A stretch of DNA of 64,000 nucleotides, taken from contig NZ_JANCTC010000002.1 of assembly GCF_024297145.1 (NCBI RefSeq), positions 124,001 to 188,000 of the forward strand, in the 5' to 3' direction. The position numbers were made by a program, and so were the translations under genes. The notes beneath the pieces were generated by a model that searched no databases, had not been told where the DNA came from, and was given only the letters and a program-made list of their open reading frames with translations. Shown in pieces: positions 1 to 8,631 of this stretch. How positions within the stretch are numbered: the stretch's first letter is position 1; each line of letters starts with the position of its first letter. This DNA comes from Mesorhizobium sp. LMG 17147. Its GTDB lineage: Bacteria; Pseudomonadota; Alphaproteobacteria; Rhizobiales; Rhizobiaceae.

Positions 1-120
1 CTCGGCCGGCACCTTGCCGCCGCGGGTGACGGCGCGGACATCGTAGCCGGCATCGAGGAAGGCCTTGGCCACCGTGCGGCCGAGCCGGCCGTTGGCGCCG
101 AGAATTGCGATCTTGGTCAT
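1..120 (-). CDS. NAD(P)-binding Rossmann-fold protein (partial, N-terminus only)
   Basis: Only the first 40 residues are inside the window; the gene runs off the left edge. The N-terminus has a short beta strand followed by the dinucleotide-binding glycine pattern GANGRLG (residues 8-14), then an alanine-rich helix and YDVRAVTR. This is the usual opening of atypical short-chain dehydrogenases of the NmrA/NAD(P)H-binding type. The substrate cannot be told from this fragment. It is transcribed away from the LysR gene at 215, and LysR regulators often control the divergent neighbour, so it is a plausible target of that regulator (inference). Confidence 0.7.
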   Translation of the reverse strand, partial: MTKIAILGANGRLGRTVAKAFLDAGYDVRAVTRGGKVPAE

Positions 121-202
121 TGTTCGTCTCCGTGTTTGTGTTGAGACCCTGTTGTGGTCTCTTCGCAAGCGAATGAAAATTGACTAATGATGGCGATCTG
201 AT

Positions 203-216
203 ATTCAATTTTGAAT
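203..216. promoter_or_regulatory. AT-rich palindrome at the LysR start, candidate autoregulatory site
   Basis: ATTCAA-TT-TTGAAT is a perfect inverted repeat (6-bp arms, 2-bp centre) whose last two bases are the first two of the LysR start codon. It lies in the 94-bp divergent intergenic region. LysR proteins commonly bind interrupted dyads near their own promoter. No clear Shine-Dalgarno sequence precedes the start, so binding here could also affect translation-level spacing. This is a candidate only. Confidence 0.35.
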
Positions 217-1126
217 GGATATCGATTGGAATCTGATCAAGAGTTTCGTCACGGTGGCGGAGACCGGCAGCCTGTCGGCCGCCGCGCGAAAACTTGCCGC
301 AAGCCAGCCGACGCTCGGCCGCCACATCGCCGAGCTGGAACAGGCGCTCGGCGTCACCCTGTTCCGGCGCGGGCGGCGTGGCTATGCGCTCACGGAAGCA
401 GGCAGCACGCTCTTTGAACAGGGTCGTGCGGTGAGCGAGCAGGCAAGCGCCTTTTCGCTGCTGGCGCTGGGATCGGTCGAGGCGATAGAGGGTACGGTGC
501 GCATTGCCGCCAGCGAAGTGGTGGCGGCCTATGTGCTGCCGGAAATCACAGCGAGGCTTGGTTTCGAGGAGCCGGGCATCGAGGTCGAGATCGTCGCCTC
601 GAACCAGGTCGAGAATCTGCTGCGTCGCGATGCCGATATCGCCATTCGCATGGTCAAGCCGGCGCAGAATGAACTGGTCGCGCGCAAGGTGACCGACATT
701 CCGCTCCGCGCCTGCGCGGCAAAATCCTATCTCGACCGGCGTGGCCGTCCGCGCGAGGCCCGCGATCTCGCCGGCCATGATCTGGTCGGCTTCGATCGCA
801 GCGATGAGATCATTCGCGGCTTTGCCCAGTTCGGCGTCCCGCTTGCCCGCAATGCCTTCCGCTTCAGGACCGATAATCAGATCGTGCTGTGGGAAGCAGT
901 GCGGGCGGGAAACGGCATCGGCTTTGGCCAGGAGCCGCTCGCCGACCGTGATCCGCTGGTCGAGACAGTGCTGCCGGGTCTCCCGCTGCCGACGCTGCCG
1001 GTGTGGCTGGCCATGCACCGCGACGTGCGTTCCAGCGTCCGCATCCGCCGCGTCGCGGATTTCCTCTACGAAGAGCTCAAGCGCTATTCAGCCGGTGCTG
1101 GCTCGGCAGCAAATTCAGCGCGGTGA
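215..1126 (+). CDS. LysR-family transcriptional regulator
   Basis: A 303-residue protein of standard LysR length. Residues 1-60 form the winged helix-turn-helix: DWNLIKSFVTVAETGSLSAA, then KLAASQPTLGRHIAELEQAL. The C-terminal two thirds, from about residue 90, is the periplasmic-binding-protein-like effector domain, beginning with the typical strand GTVRIAASEVVA. It is divergent from the NAD(P)-binding protein at the window edge and is the likely regulator of that gene and of itself (inference). Its last 43 bases overlap the end of the convergent MFS gene. The effector is unknown. Confidence 0.92.
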   Translation: MDIDWNLIKSFVTVAETGSLSAAARKLAASQPTLGRHIAELEQALGVTLFRRGRRGYALTEAGSTLFEQGRAVSEQASAFSLLALGSVEAIEGTVRIAASEVVAAYVLPEITARLGFEEPGIEVEIVASNQVENLLRRDADIAIRMVKPAQNELVARKVTDIPLRACAAKSYLDRRGRPREARDLAGHDLVGFDRSDEIIRGFAQFGVPLARNAFRFRTDNQIVLWEAVRAGNGIGFGQEPLADRDPLVETVLPGLPLPTLPVWLAMHRDVRSSVRIRRVADFLYEELKRYSAGAGSAANSAR

Positions 1127-2265
1127 GCGAGGCCGGCCATCAACAGCACGACGATCAGCAGCCCGGACAGAGCGACGAAGATCGGGCCGAAGCTCGAGTG
1201 TTCGGCGATGAAGCCGATCGCCGACGGCGCCACCAGAATGCCTGAGTAACCCATTGTGGTGACGACGCTCATGCCGGTGCCGGACGCCATGCCTTCCTGG
1301 TTGCCGCCGGCCGAAAAGATGATCGGCACCATGTTGGCAATGCCGAGGCCGCAAAAGGCAAAGGCGGCAATGGCGAGCCACGGCGAGGGCGCCAGCCCGC
1401 CCACCAGCATGCCGGCAGCAGCGGCAAGAGCCGAGGCACGCAACGTTGTAACGGCACCGAAACGGTTGCGGACGCCATCGCCAAGGAAGCGCATGACGGC
1501 CATGACACCGGAAAAGGCGGCGTAGGCCAGGCCTGCGATGGCAAGATCGGCGCCGAGCTCCTGCCTGAGATACAGCGCCGCCCAGTCGAGCACCGCACCT
1601 TCGGAGATCATCGTCAGCAGTGCCATCAGCCCAACCAGATAGACCAGCGGGTTTGCCGGCAGCGCGAATTTGTGGTGCTCGGGGGCTGGGTGCTTGTCCT
1701 CGGCGATCAGGTAGCGGATCGCTACGGCGATGACGGCAAAGGCAAGAGCCGTCACCACCGTCGCATGGGCGAGGTGACCGTAGTTCTGGATGGCGAAACC
1801 GCCCAAAGCGCCGCCAGCGAAACCGCCAAGGCTCCAGAAGCCGTGCGAGGACGACATGATGGCACGGGACAGCCGCCGTTCGACTGCCACTGCATTGGCA
1901 TTCATGGCGACGTCCATGCCGCCGATCGAACCGCCGAAGATGAACATGGCGATTGCCGCCAAGGGCACGTTGGGGGCCAGAGCCACGACCAACAGGCCGA
2001 AGCTGCCGGCAAGTCCGAACCAGCGCAGCACAGTGCGCGAGCCATGCTTCGAGATCAGATGGCCGCACCAGGTCATGGCGGTTACGGCCCCGGCCCCGAA
2101 CAACAGAATCAACAGGCCGAGCGTGAATTTGCTGATGTCCAGCCGGGTGAGGAACACCGGGATCTGCGGCGCCCAGCTCCCGGTCAGGAAGCCATTGGCG
2201 AGGAAGATGCCGGCCACTGCCCAGCGTCCACGAATCGCGGTCTGCGTCATTTTCTGCGCGTCCAT
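1084..2265 (-). CDS. MFS transporter
   Basis: A 393-residue integral membrane protein with about 12 hydrophobic segments, as expected for the major facilitator superfamily. It starts with the short cytoplasmic tail RGRWAVAGIFLANGFLTGSW. A loop motif resembling the MFS motif A (SKHGSRTVLRW) follows the second segment. The sequence style (early GSWAPQIP, a long glycine/alanine-rich middle) resembles the YbjJ-like or sugar-type MFS proteins, but the substrate cannot be named. It is convergent with the LysR gene, with tail-to-tail overlap. The chosen start has no strong ribosome binding site; an in-frame ATG five codons downstream is an alternative. Confidence 0.88.
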   Translation of the reverse strand: MDAQKMTQTAIRGRWAVAGIFLANGFLTGSWAPQIPVFLTRLDISKFTLGLLILLFGAGAVTAMTWCGHLISKHGSRTVLRWFGLAGSFGLLVVALAPNVPLAAIAMFIFGGSIGGMDVAMNANAVAVERRLSRAIMSSSHGFWSLGGFAGGALGGFAIQNYGHLAHATVVTALAFAVIAVAIRYLIAEDKHPAPEHHKFALPANPLVYLVGLMALLTMISEGAVLDWAALYLRQELGADLAIAGLAYAAFSGVMAVMRFLGDGVRNRFGAVTTLRASALAAAAGMLVGGLAPSPWLAIAAFAFCGLGIANMVPIIFSAGGNQEGMASGTGMSVVTTMGYSGILVAPSAIGFIAEHSSFGPIFVALSGLLIVVLLMAGLAHRAEFAAEPAPAE

Positions 2266-2411
2266 CGGGTAGAATCCGGTCCGGAAATGGCTTCGCGCGG
2301 CAAATTAGATCGATTCAATTCACAGTCAAGCGCTGTTCGCCGAAAGTGCTTGGACCAGACGCTACGTCCTCTCGCGTCGGCCAACCATCTCGGCGGTCCA
2401 CTTCGAAATCC

Positions 2412-2873
2412 TTACGGCTCGGGATAAGGCGCGCCATCCTTGTGCACAAACCGGCCATCAACGTTGGTGCTCATCATGTCGATGTCGGAGCAGGTGGCGA
2501 CGTCGTCGGGCCAGCGCGAACCGACTTCGAGATAGATCGCCATCGCGCCCGATTTATTGATCATGTGATGGCCGTTGCCTGATCCTTTCGGAAAGGCCGC
2601 GCAGTCACCGGCGCGCAGCACCGTCTCGCCGGCATCTTCGACGAGCGTCAGCTCGCCTTCAAGCACGTAGACGAATTCGTCTTCGTGCGAATGCCAGTGG
2701 CGCTGGCTCGACCAGTTGCCCGGCGGCAGGCGCATGAGATTGATGCCGAAGTCGGTGAGCCCGCCTGCGTTGCCCAGCCGCTGCCGCACGCGTTCGGCAC
2801 AAGGTGCATCGAACGGCGGTGGATAGGATGAGCCCTTGCGTCCGGGCACGTCGGCAACGTCAATCTTAGGCAC
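2412..2873 (-). CDS. Cupin-domain protein
   Basis: A 153-residue single-domain cupin. The metal-binding motif 1 is visible as HWHSHEDEFVYVLEGE around residues 59-74, and a shorter motif 2 region (FPKGSGNGHH) follows. Cupins of this kind are isomerases, dioxygenases or sensors; the reaction here is unknown. I place the start at the GTG at 2873 because an excellent ribosome binding site (GGGGAGGAGG) lies just upstream, between this start and the stop of the DUF1244 gene. It is the third gene of a minus-strand run with N-formylglutamate amidohydrolase and DUF1244, so it is probably co-transcribed. Confidence 0.85.
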   Translation of the reverse strand: MPKIDVADVPGRKGSSYPPPFDAPCAERVRQRLGNAGGLTDFGINLMRLPPGNWSSQRHWHSHEDEFVYVLEGELTLVEDAGETVLRAGDCAAFPKGSGNGHHMINKSGAMAIYLEVGSRWPDDVATCSDIDMMSTNVDGRFVHKDGAPYPEP

Positions 2874-2884
2874 GGCCTCCTCCC

Positions 2885-3193
2885 CTAGTGATCCCTGGGG
2901 CGCCTTGCCTCGAACTCGGCCTTCTTGGCATCGGAGGCTTCGATCTGGTTCAGTGCCTGCCACTCGGCATAGGGCATGCCGTAGATGATCTCGCGCGACT
3001 GTTCCTTGCTGAGTTCGACACCCTCGGCCTGCGCCGCATCGCGGTACCAGTTGGACAGGCAGTTGCGGCAGAAGCCGGCGAGGTTCATCAGGTCGATGTT
3101 CTGCACGTCGGAACGCTCGCGCAGATGCGCAACCAGCCGGCGGAAGGCAGCGGCTTCGAAATCGCGCTTTTGTTCGTCGCTGAGTTCGGTCAT
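2885..3193 (-). CDS. DUF1244 family protein
   Basis: A small soluble protein of 102 residues belonging to the DUF1244 family, recognised by the conserved core NLAGFCRNCLSNWYRDAA with its CxxC pair and by YGMPYAEWQ. The family has no established function. I chose the ATG at 3193 because the family usually begins at the helix TELSDEQKRDFEAAAFRRL. A GTG at 3223, overlapping the upstream stop as GTGA, is the alternative and would add ten residues. It sits directly downstream of N-formylglutamate amidohydrolase in the same direction, a common pairing in rhizobia, and upstream of the cupin gene. Confidence 0.85.
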   Translation of the reverse strand: MTELSDEQKRDFEAAAFRRLVAHLRERSDVQNIDLMNLAGFCRNCLSNWYRDAAQAEGVELSKEQSREIIYGMPYAEWQALNQIEASDAKKAEFEARRPRDH

Positions 3194-3219
3194 GTCTTTG
3201 GCGTCCCTTGGGCCTTCCG

Positions 3220-4017
3220 TCACACCGGTCCGGTGCGCGAGCCGAATATTTTCACCGCATGTATATCGGCACGTCGATCGATCGCGTCAACGATCGGCGC
3301 CAGCCGTTCGGCCCAGTCGAGGGCACCCTTAAGGTCGGCGATCAGGTCCTGGCGGATCTCGAGCAGCGCATGGGCAAATCCGTTGACGATGGCGTGCCTG
3401 AACATGGTATCGCCGCGCAGTGCGCCGTCATAGGGTTCGTTGTCGCCGACGATGAGGCTCTTGTCCTTGGCGAGCATGTCGATCAGCGGCCGCGCAACGC
3501 GATCGTCGAGATCCCATAATATGCCGACGTGCCACGGCCGCACGAAGCCCTGCATGGTCGGTGTGAAGGAATGCACCGAAAAGATGAAAGGTGCCTGCGC
3601 GGACGCTTGCGCCACCGAGGCGATCATGGCGCCGACGGCATCATGATAGGGGCGGTAAAAGCGGTCCAGACGTCTTTCGCGTTCCTCCGGCGCCATGGGA
3701 TAATTTCCCGGGATGATGGTGCCGTCATAGAGCTGGCGAATCAGCGTTGGATCGTCCTCGCCGCGATTGGGATCGATCAGCAGCCGTGAAAAATTGGCAA
3801 GCACCGCCGGAACGCCGAGCAGACTTGCGAGTTCGCGGGTTACAGTCTCGACGCCGATGTCGTAGGCGATGTGGCGGTCGAACTCCGCCGCTGGCAGGCC
3901 AAGGCTGCCATATTCCTCCGGCAGGTCGCGGCGAGCGTGATCGGCCAAAAGCACCATGCCGCGCTTGCGGTCGCCTTCGACAATGTCGAAAGGCGCGAAA
4001 ACTGTGGATCGGGTCAT
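3220..4017 (-). CDS. N-formylglutamate amidohydrolase family protein
   Basis: A 265-residue protein of the N-formylglutamate deformylase/amidohydrolase (HutG-like) family. These zinc enzymes hydrolyse N-formylglutamate, the last step of one histidine-degradation route. Visible family features are LLADHARRDLPEEYGSLGLP near residue 23, with the His/Asp metal site, HIAYDIG near residue 49, RLLIDPNRG near residue 78 and FSVHSFTP near residue 147. No other hut genes are nearby, so its physiological substrate may differ. It is first in the minus-strand run with DUF1244 and the cupin. Confidence 0.88.
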   Translation of the reverse strand: MTRSTVFAPFDIVEGDRKRGMVLLADHARRDLPEEYGSLGLPAAEFDRHIAYDIGVETVTRELASLLGVPAVLANFSRLLIDPNRGEDDPTLIRQLYDGTIIPGNYPMAPEERERRLDRFYRPYHDAVGAMIASVAQASAQAPFIFSVHSFTPTMQGFVRPWHVGILWDLDDRVARPLIDMLAKDKSLIVGDNEPYDGALRGDTMFRHAIVNGFAHALLEIRQDLIADLKGALDWAERLAPIVDAIDRRADIHAVKIFGSRTGPV

Positions 4018-4230
4018 CGGCGGGAAAGGTCTGTTCGCGGGCTTCCTGGGAGGGTGGTATCGTCATTCCACGAAGAGAACGCTTGCGCAATGCCGTTGTT
4101 TAGCCACGGTTTCTGCAAAAAACTGAGTGGGGGCGACCGCAAGCGCGCCGGAGCCTTCTAAATCGATTGGAATTGGACAGATCGGCGCGTTGACATGCGT
4201 ACGGACTTTTCCGAAAAGGGGCGTTGAGAG

Positions 4231-4749
4231 ATGCAAATGTGGTTCTTGAGGGGTTTCAGGATGGGTTTCGCCGGCAGGCTGCGTGTGCGCCATGCCTTGG
4301 CCATGCCGCTCCTGATACCGGCAATGGGCCTTTTCGCGGTGATCACGGCCTCGCCGGCACGGGCCGATTTCCGGGTCTGCAACGCCACGCAGAACCTGGT
4401 AGGCGTCGGCATCGGCTATCGCGCCAAGGCCGGCTGGATCACCGAAGGCTGGTGGCACATCGAAGGATCGAGCTGCAAGACGCTGATCGAGGGACCGTTG
4501 TCATCAAGGTTTTACTATCTTTATGCAGAAGACGCCGAGCGCGGCGGACGCTGGGATGGCCCGATCAACATGTGCGTGGCCGAAAAAGAGTTCAAGATTG
4601 CCGGCGTTACCGACTGCGTCGCCCGGGGCTTTCAGCGCGCCGGATTTCAGGAATATGACACGGGCGAGCAGGCAAGCTGGATGGTCCAGCTGACTGACGA
4701 GCCCGCAACGGATGGCGCTGCAGCCGCCCCGGGAACAAACAGTCAATGA
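4231..4749 (+). CDS. DUF1036 family periplasmic protein
   Basis: A 172-residue exported protein. A long basic N-terminus is followed by a hydrophobic stretch and the signal peptidase site SPARA, near residue 45. The mature part begins DFRVCNATQNLVGVGIGYR and keeps the DUF1036 pattern, including EGWWHIEGSSCKTL and the repeated cysteines. The family is common in alphaproteobacteria and has no assigned function. The ribosome binding site is weak, and an ATG at 4261 is possible. Its stop overlaps the start of pyk (ATGA), so the two are translationally coupled, which is a recurrent arrangement in rhizobia. Confidence 0.88.
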   Translation: MQMWFLRGFRMGFAGRLRVRHALAMPLLIPAMGLFAVITASPARADFRVCNATQNLVGVGIGYRAKAGWITEGWWHIEGSSCKTLIEGPLSSRFYYLYAEDAERGGRWDGPINMCVAEKEFKIAGVTDCVARGFQRAGFQEYDTGEQASWMVQLTDEPATDGAAAAPGTNSQ

Positions 4750-6176
4750 GACGCAGCCGCAAGGTCAAGATCCTCGCCACCATCGGTCCGGCCTCCTCGT
4801 CCGAGGAGATGCTGAAGAAGCTGTTCGAAGCCGGCGCCGACGTTTTCCGGATCAATATGAGCCACACCGACCATGAATTGATGCGGACGCTTGTCGGCCG
4901 CATTCGTGCCGTCGAGGAGGCGGTCGGCCGGCCGATCGGCGTTCTCGCCGACCTGCAAGGGCCAAAGCTGCGCGTCGGTAAGTTCGCCAACGGCAAAGAA
5001 GTGCTGACCGTCGGCCAGACCTTCACGCTCGATGACAATCCCGAGCCCGGCAATTCGAAGAGGGTCTACCTTCCGCATCCCGAAATCCTGCGTTCGGTCG
5101 AGGCTGGTCATCGCCTGCTGATCGACGACGGCAAGCTCGAGCTCAAGGCGGTCAGCAGCAACGGCAAGGCGATCGTCTGCACCGTCGTCGCCGGCACCAC
5201 CATTTCCGACAAGAAGGGCGTCAGCCTGCCCGACACCGACCTGCCGGTCGGCGCGCTGACGGAAAAGGACCGCCGGGATCTCGACGCGGTTCTGGCGACC
5301 GGCGTCGACTGGGTGGCGCTGTCCTTCGTGCAGCGGCCCGAGGACCTGGCCGAAGCGCGCAAGATCGCGCGCGGCCGGGCGCTGATCATGGCCAAGATCG
5401 AAAAGCCGCAGGCCGTCGCCCGGCTGGCCGAGATCATCGAGCTTTCGGATGCGCTGATGGTCGCCCGCGGCGATCTCGGCGTCGAGATGCCGCTCGAAGC
5501 CGTGCCTGGCATTCAGAAGCAGATCACCCGCGCCGCCCGCCGCGCCGGCAAGCCTGTGGTCGTTGCCACGCAGATGCTGGAATCGATGATCACCGCGCCG
5601 GTGCCGACCCGCGCCGAAGTCTCGGACGTCTCGATCGCCGTGTTTGAAGGCGCCGACGCGATCATGCTTTCGGCGGAGTCCGCTGCCGGCGCCTACCCGG
5701 TCGAAGCGGTGGCGATGATGAACCGGATCGCCACCAAGGTCGAAACCGACCCGACCTATGCCGGCATCATCAACGCGCAGCGCTCGGAACCGGAAGCGAC
5801 AGGCGCCGACGCCATTTCGCTTGCTGCCCGCGAGATCGCCGAGACGCTGAAGCTGTCGGCCATCATCACCTACACCGCCTCGGGTACAACCGGCCTGCGC
5901 GCCGCGCGTGAGCGGCCACAAGTGCCGATCGTCGCATTGTCGCCGATCCTCAACACGGCGCGGCGACTGTCGCTGTTGTGGGGCACGCATTGCGTCGTTT
6001 CTCCCGATGCCATCGACCTCGACGACATGGTCGATCGCGCCTGCCGCATCGCCTTCGACGAAGGTTTCGGCAAGCCCGGCGACCGCGTCATCATCACGGC
6101 CGGCGTTCCGCTCAGGACGCCCGGTTCGACCAACATGCTGCGCATCGCCTATGTCGGATCGGAAGTCGGACGCTAA
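4746..6176 (+). CDS. pyk: Pyruvate kinase
   Basis: A 476-residue enzyme of normal length that converts phosphoenolpyruvate and ADP to pyruvate and ATP. Seen are the N-terminal KILATIGPASSSEEML, the substrate loop RINMSHTDHE, the active-site signature with the catalytic lysine (MAKIEKPQAV, near residue 215), MVARGDLGVEMP, and the C-terminal allosteric domain (ISLAAREIAETL onward). It overlaps the DUF1036 stop by four bases. The other glycolytic genes of the window (pgk-fba, gap, tkt) lie elsewhere. Confidence 0.97.
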   Translation: MRRSRKVKILATIGPASSSEEMLKKLFEAGADVFRINMSHTDHELMRTLVGRIRAVEEAVGRPIGVLADLQGPKLRVGKFANGKEVLTVGQTFTLDDNPEPGNSKRVYLPHPEILRSVEAGHRLLIDDGKLELKAVSSNGKAIVCTVVAGTTISDKKGVSLPDTDLPVGALTEKDRRDLDAVLATGVDWVALSFVQRPEDLAEARKIARGRALIMAKIEKPQAVARLAEIIELSDALMVARGDLGVEMPLEAVPGIQKQITRAARRAGKPVVVATQMLESMITAPVPTRAEVSDVSIAVFEGADAIMLSAESAAGAYPVEAVAMMNRIATKVETDPTYAGIINAQRSEPEATGADAISLAAREIAETLKLSAIITYTASGTTGLRAARERPQVPIVALSPILNTARRLSLLWGTHCVVSPDAIDLDDMVDRACRIAFDEGFGKPGDRVIITAGVPLRTPGSTNMLRIAYVGSEVGR

Positions 6177-6391
6177 TGTCGGCGGCGGCTGCCGGATGGG
6201 CCGGCTGCATGGCGCGTCGTAAACACGACGCCAGCCCGGTGCATCGACGGCAGCTGGGTTAGGATCGACGCCGAACGCCGCCAGCTTGCATCGGCCTGTA
6301 GCCGGCCGCGAAGCGGTTCGAAGGTCCTGTCCGACTTGAGCTGGAAGTCAGTTAAGCTAATCTCTTCCGGGAGAAAGAGGAGGGTGATCCA

Positions 6392-7474
6392 ATGTGGATG
6401 CGCACTGATCTTCTGGAACTCCTCGGCATTGAGCACCCGATAATCCAGGCGCCGATGAGCGGCGTCACCACACCGGAACTCGCGGCGGCGGTCAGCAATG
6501 CCGGGGCACTAGGCTCGCTCGGATGCGGTATTCTGCCTGCGGCGGCTATCCGCGAGCAGCTCACGGCGACACAGCACGCCACCAATCGTCCGGTCAACGT
6601 CAACTTCTTTGCGCACCCGGCGCCGGCACGCGATGATGCGGCTGCCCAAACTATGCGCGACCGCCTTCGCGGCTGCTATGAGGAGGTCGGCCTCGGACCC
6701 GTGCCCGAGCCGGGCGAGCCCTTCCCCACCTTCGATCGTGAGCGTCTCGAAATTGTGCTTGAGCTGCGCCCGAAGGTGGTCAGCTTCCACTTCGGCCTAC
6801 CCGACACCGCAATTGTGCAGCAGTTGAAAGCGGCTGGCTGTACTGTCTTGTGTTCGGCTACTACCGTCTCGGAAGCGTGCCAGCTTGAGGCAGGAGGGGT
6901 GGACGCCATTATCGCCCAGGGATACGAGGCCGGTGGGCATCGCGGCACATTCACTGGCGACCCTGCTATCGGCACAGCCGGCACCATGGCCCTCGTACCG
7001 CAGATTGTTGATGCCGTGCGGGTGCCTGTAATTGCCGCCGGCGGTATCTTCGACGGTCGCGGCATTGCTGCCAGCTTTGCACTTGGTGCATCTGGTGTGC
7101 AGATCGGCACGGCTTTCCTGGCCTGTCCTGAAGCCAATGTGCAGCCAGTCTATCGCGCAGCATTGCGCTCGGCCAACGACGAGAGCACGTCGGTGACTCG
7201 CTGCTTCACTGGCCGCCCAGCGCGCGCGGTGCGCAACCGGTTTGTGATGGAAATGGCTGGTGAGGAAGATGCTGCGCTGGCGTTTCCGCTACAGGCGAGT
7301 CTGGTCATGCCGCTTTCGATGGCAAAGGATGAAAGCAAGCGGGCTGACTTCTTGCCCATTTGGGCCGGGCAGGGCGTTGCGAAGCTGCGTCAGATGCCGG
7401 CCGCCGCGCTTGTGGAGAAACTCGTCACGGAAGCAAGCGGCATAGATCGGGCCTATAGGGGAGTAGGGGAGTAG
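6392..7474 (+). CDS. Nitronate monooxygenase / 2-nitropropane dioxygenase-like flavoprotein
   Basis: A 360-residue TIM-barrel FMN enzyme of the NMO/IMP-dehydrogenase-like family. Signs are IEHPIIQAPMSGVTTPELA at the N-terminus, the FMN phosphate and active-site region QGYEAGGHRGTF (about residues 175-187), and IAAGGIFDGRGIAA. Such enzymes oxidise alkyl nitronates or propionate-3-nitronate; the substrate is not fixed by sequence. The ribosome binding site AGAGGAGGG precedes the ATG. The last few codons (RGVGE-stop) are encoded by the octamer repeat that begins at 7458, so the native C-terminus may have been altered by repeat expansion. Codon choice seems slightly less GC-biased than that of its neighbours. 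Confidence 0.9.
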   Translation: MWMRTDLLELLGIEHPIIQAPMSGVTTPELAAAVSNAGALGSLGCGILPAAAIREQLTATQHATNRPVNVNFFAHPAPARDDAAAQTMRDRLRGCYEEVGLGPVPEPGEPFPTFDRERLEIVLELRPKVVSFHFGLPDTAIVQQLKAAGCTVLCSATTVSEACQLEAGGVDAIIAQGYEAGGHRGTFTGDPAIGTAGTMALVPQIVDAVRVPVIAAGGIFDGRGIAASFALGASGVQIGTAFLACPEANVQPVYRAALRSANDESTSVTRCFTGRPARAVRNRFVMEMAGEEDAALAFPLQASLVMPLSMAKDESKRADFLPIWAGQGVAKLRQMPAAALVEKLVTEASGIDRAYRGVGE

Positions 7475-7510
7475 GGGAGTAGGGGAGTAGGGGAGTAGGG
7501 GAGTAGGGGG
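7458..7510. repeat. Octamer tandem array (GGGGAGTA)6
   Basis: Six perfect head-to-tail copies of GGGGAGTA followed by GGGGG. The array begins inside the 3' end of the nitronate monooxygenase gene, supplies its stop codon and continues beyond it. A 10-base inverted match (TACTCCCCTA, 7553-7562) downstream could pair with any unit of the array in RNA, giving a family of alternative hairpins before the convergent TPR gene. An array of eight-base units is expected to be prone to slippage and would shift frame at each change in copy number. Confidence 0.95.
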
Positions 7511-7576
7511 CATGCGTTCCGCAGTGCAATCTACACCACTCACATACTGCCTTACTCCCCTATTGCCCTACTGGCT

Positions 7577-8176
7577 TCAAATGCCTTCGCCGGCAAGCTC
7601 CTCGGAAAGTGCGGCGACCTGGTCCTGGGCGCTGCGCATCATCGGGTAGATGCCGAGAACGCGCTGCCAGGCTTCAAGTGCCGACTGCTTGTGGCCGGTT
7701 TCGGCCATGATCTGAGCAAGGCCCGAAAGCGCGCCGAAATGGCGTGGTTCGAGCTGCAGGGTGCGGTCGATGTCCGCCATCGATTTTCCGTAGTTCTTCA
7801 TCATGAAATGAACAGTGGCGCGCCGGTTCCAGCCTTCCGCATAGGTCGGCTGCAAAGTCACCACCTGATCAAGGAAATCGAGCGCGACATCGAATTTCTG
7901 GTTTTCGATCGCCTTCTGCGACCATTGCATCATCAGGTCGATAGAGGCGCTGCCCGACTGGGACCACTCGCTGCCGATCCGTCCGGCGATGCGCTCGGCC
8001 GCCTTTTCATTGCGTTCGCGCTTGAGATCGGCAAACAGCTGATCGAGCCGCGCCTGTTTCGTCTTGACGACCGGAGGTGCTGTCGGCGGAGTCGTGGTCG
8101 GATCTTCAGCCCACGCCGGCAGCGAGACAGCGCTGGACACGAGGAAAGCCGTGAAAAATGCAAAAAGAAACCGCAT
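7577..8176 (-). CDS. Periplasmic tetratricopeptide-repeat protein
   Basis: A 199-residue exported protein. A signal peptide (MRFLFAFFTAFLVSSAVSLP) ends at AWA near residue 23, followed by a short proline/threonine-rich linker. The rest is helical, with at least two to three TPR-like units: FDVALDFLDQVVTLQPTYAE, NYGKSMADIDRTLQLEPRHF and HKQSALEAWQRVLGIYP. TPR proteins act as scaffolds; the partner is unknown. It is convergent with nitronate monooxygenase and reads away from the L36 side. Confidence 0.85.
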   Translation of the reverse strand: MRFLFAFFTAFLVSSAVSLPAWAEDPTTTPPTAPPVVKTKQARLDQLFADLKRERNEKAAERIAGRIGSEWSQSGSASIDLMMQWSQKAIENQKFDVALDFLDQVVTLQPTYAEGWNRRATVHFMMKNYGKSMADIDRTLQLEPRHFGALSGLAQIMAETGHKQSALEAWQRVLGIYPMMRSAQDQVAALSEELAGEGI

Positions 8177-8270
8177 CGCGGGAATCTATCCCCCGACGCC
8201 GGATCGTCAAACTGAATTTAGCGTGAGAGTCGTATCATGCGAACGGAGGCGCGCAGCCTCCGTCGAAAAC

Positions 8271-8396
8271 TCAACCCTGGCGCGCCTTGTAGCGCGGCGC
8301 GGTCTTGTTGATGATGTAGATGCGGCCCTTGCGACGAACCAGCTGGTTGTCGCGGTGACGCGCCTTCAACGCCTTGAGCGAATTCTTGATTTTCAT
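8271..8396 (-). CDS. rpmJ: 50S ribosomal protein L36
   Basis: A 41-residue basic protein ([16 protein letters not shown]..., ending KARQG) that matches ribosomal protein L36. It has none of the cysteines that bind zinc in the C+ form of L36, so it is a zinc-independent (C-) type. This is the common form in alphaproteobacteria. The next feature upstream is the LprI-like gene in the opposite orientation; the gene stands alone, outside any ribosomal operon, as usual for this form. Confidence 0.93.
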   Translation of the reverse strand: MKIKNSLKALKARHRDNQLVRRKGRIYIINKTAPRYKARQG

Positions 8397-8631
8397 GGTC
8401 TTGCCCGTCGGTCTGGGCCCGGTCACGGGCCGAATTATTAAGGCGCGCCCACAGACGCGCCTTTGAACTGTGCGTGGCTCATAGACGAGGAGCGTTGCCC
8501 GTGTCAACCGCAAGCGCGTTGCCTAAACGATACGGACCGTTTCGTATCGTCAAATATCCGGCACTGGCGCCTTGCGGCATTGCGCAGGCTTGCGACGGCT
8601 GGAATGATGCGGTTGCGAATTGGAGATCGTC

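Noticed and set aside
4743..5990. A 415-residue minus-strand open frame opposite pyk
   Set aside because: It is antisense to a well-supported pyruvate kinase, has low-complexity Arg/Gly-rich composition and no ribosome binding site or domain. It follows from GC-rich codon bias.
6215..6230. A terminator after pyk (CGTCGT/ACGACG hairpin)
   Set aside because: The stem is short (6 bp) and is not followed by a U tract, so it does not support a terminator call.
7458..7510. CRISPR array
   Set aside because: The units are contiguous eight-base copies without spacers, so it is a simple tandem repeat.
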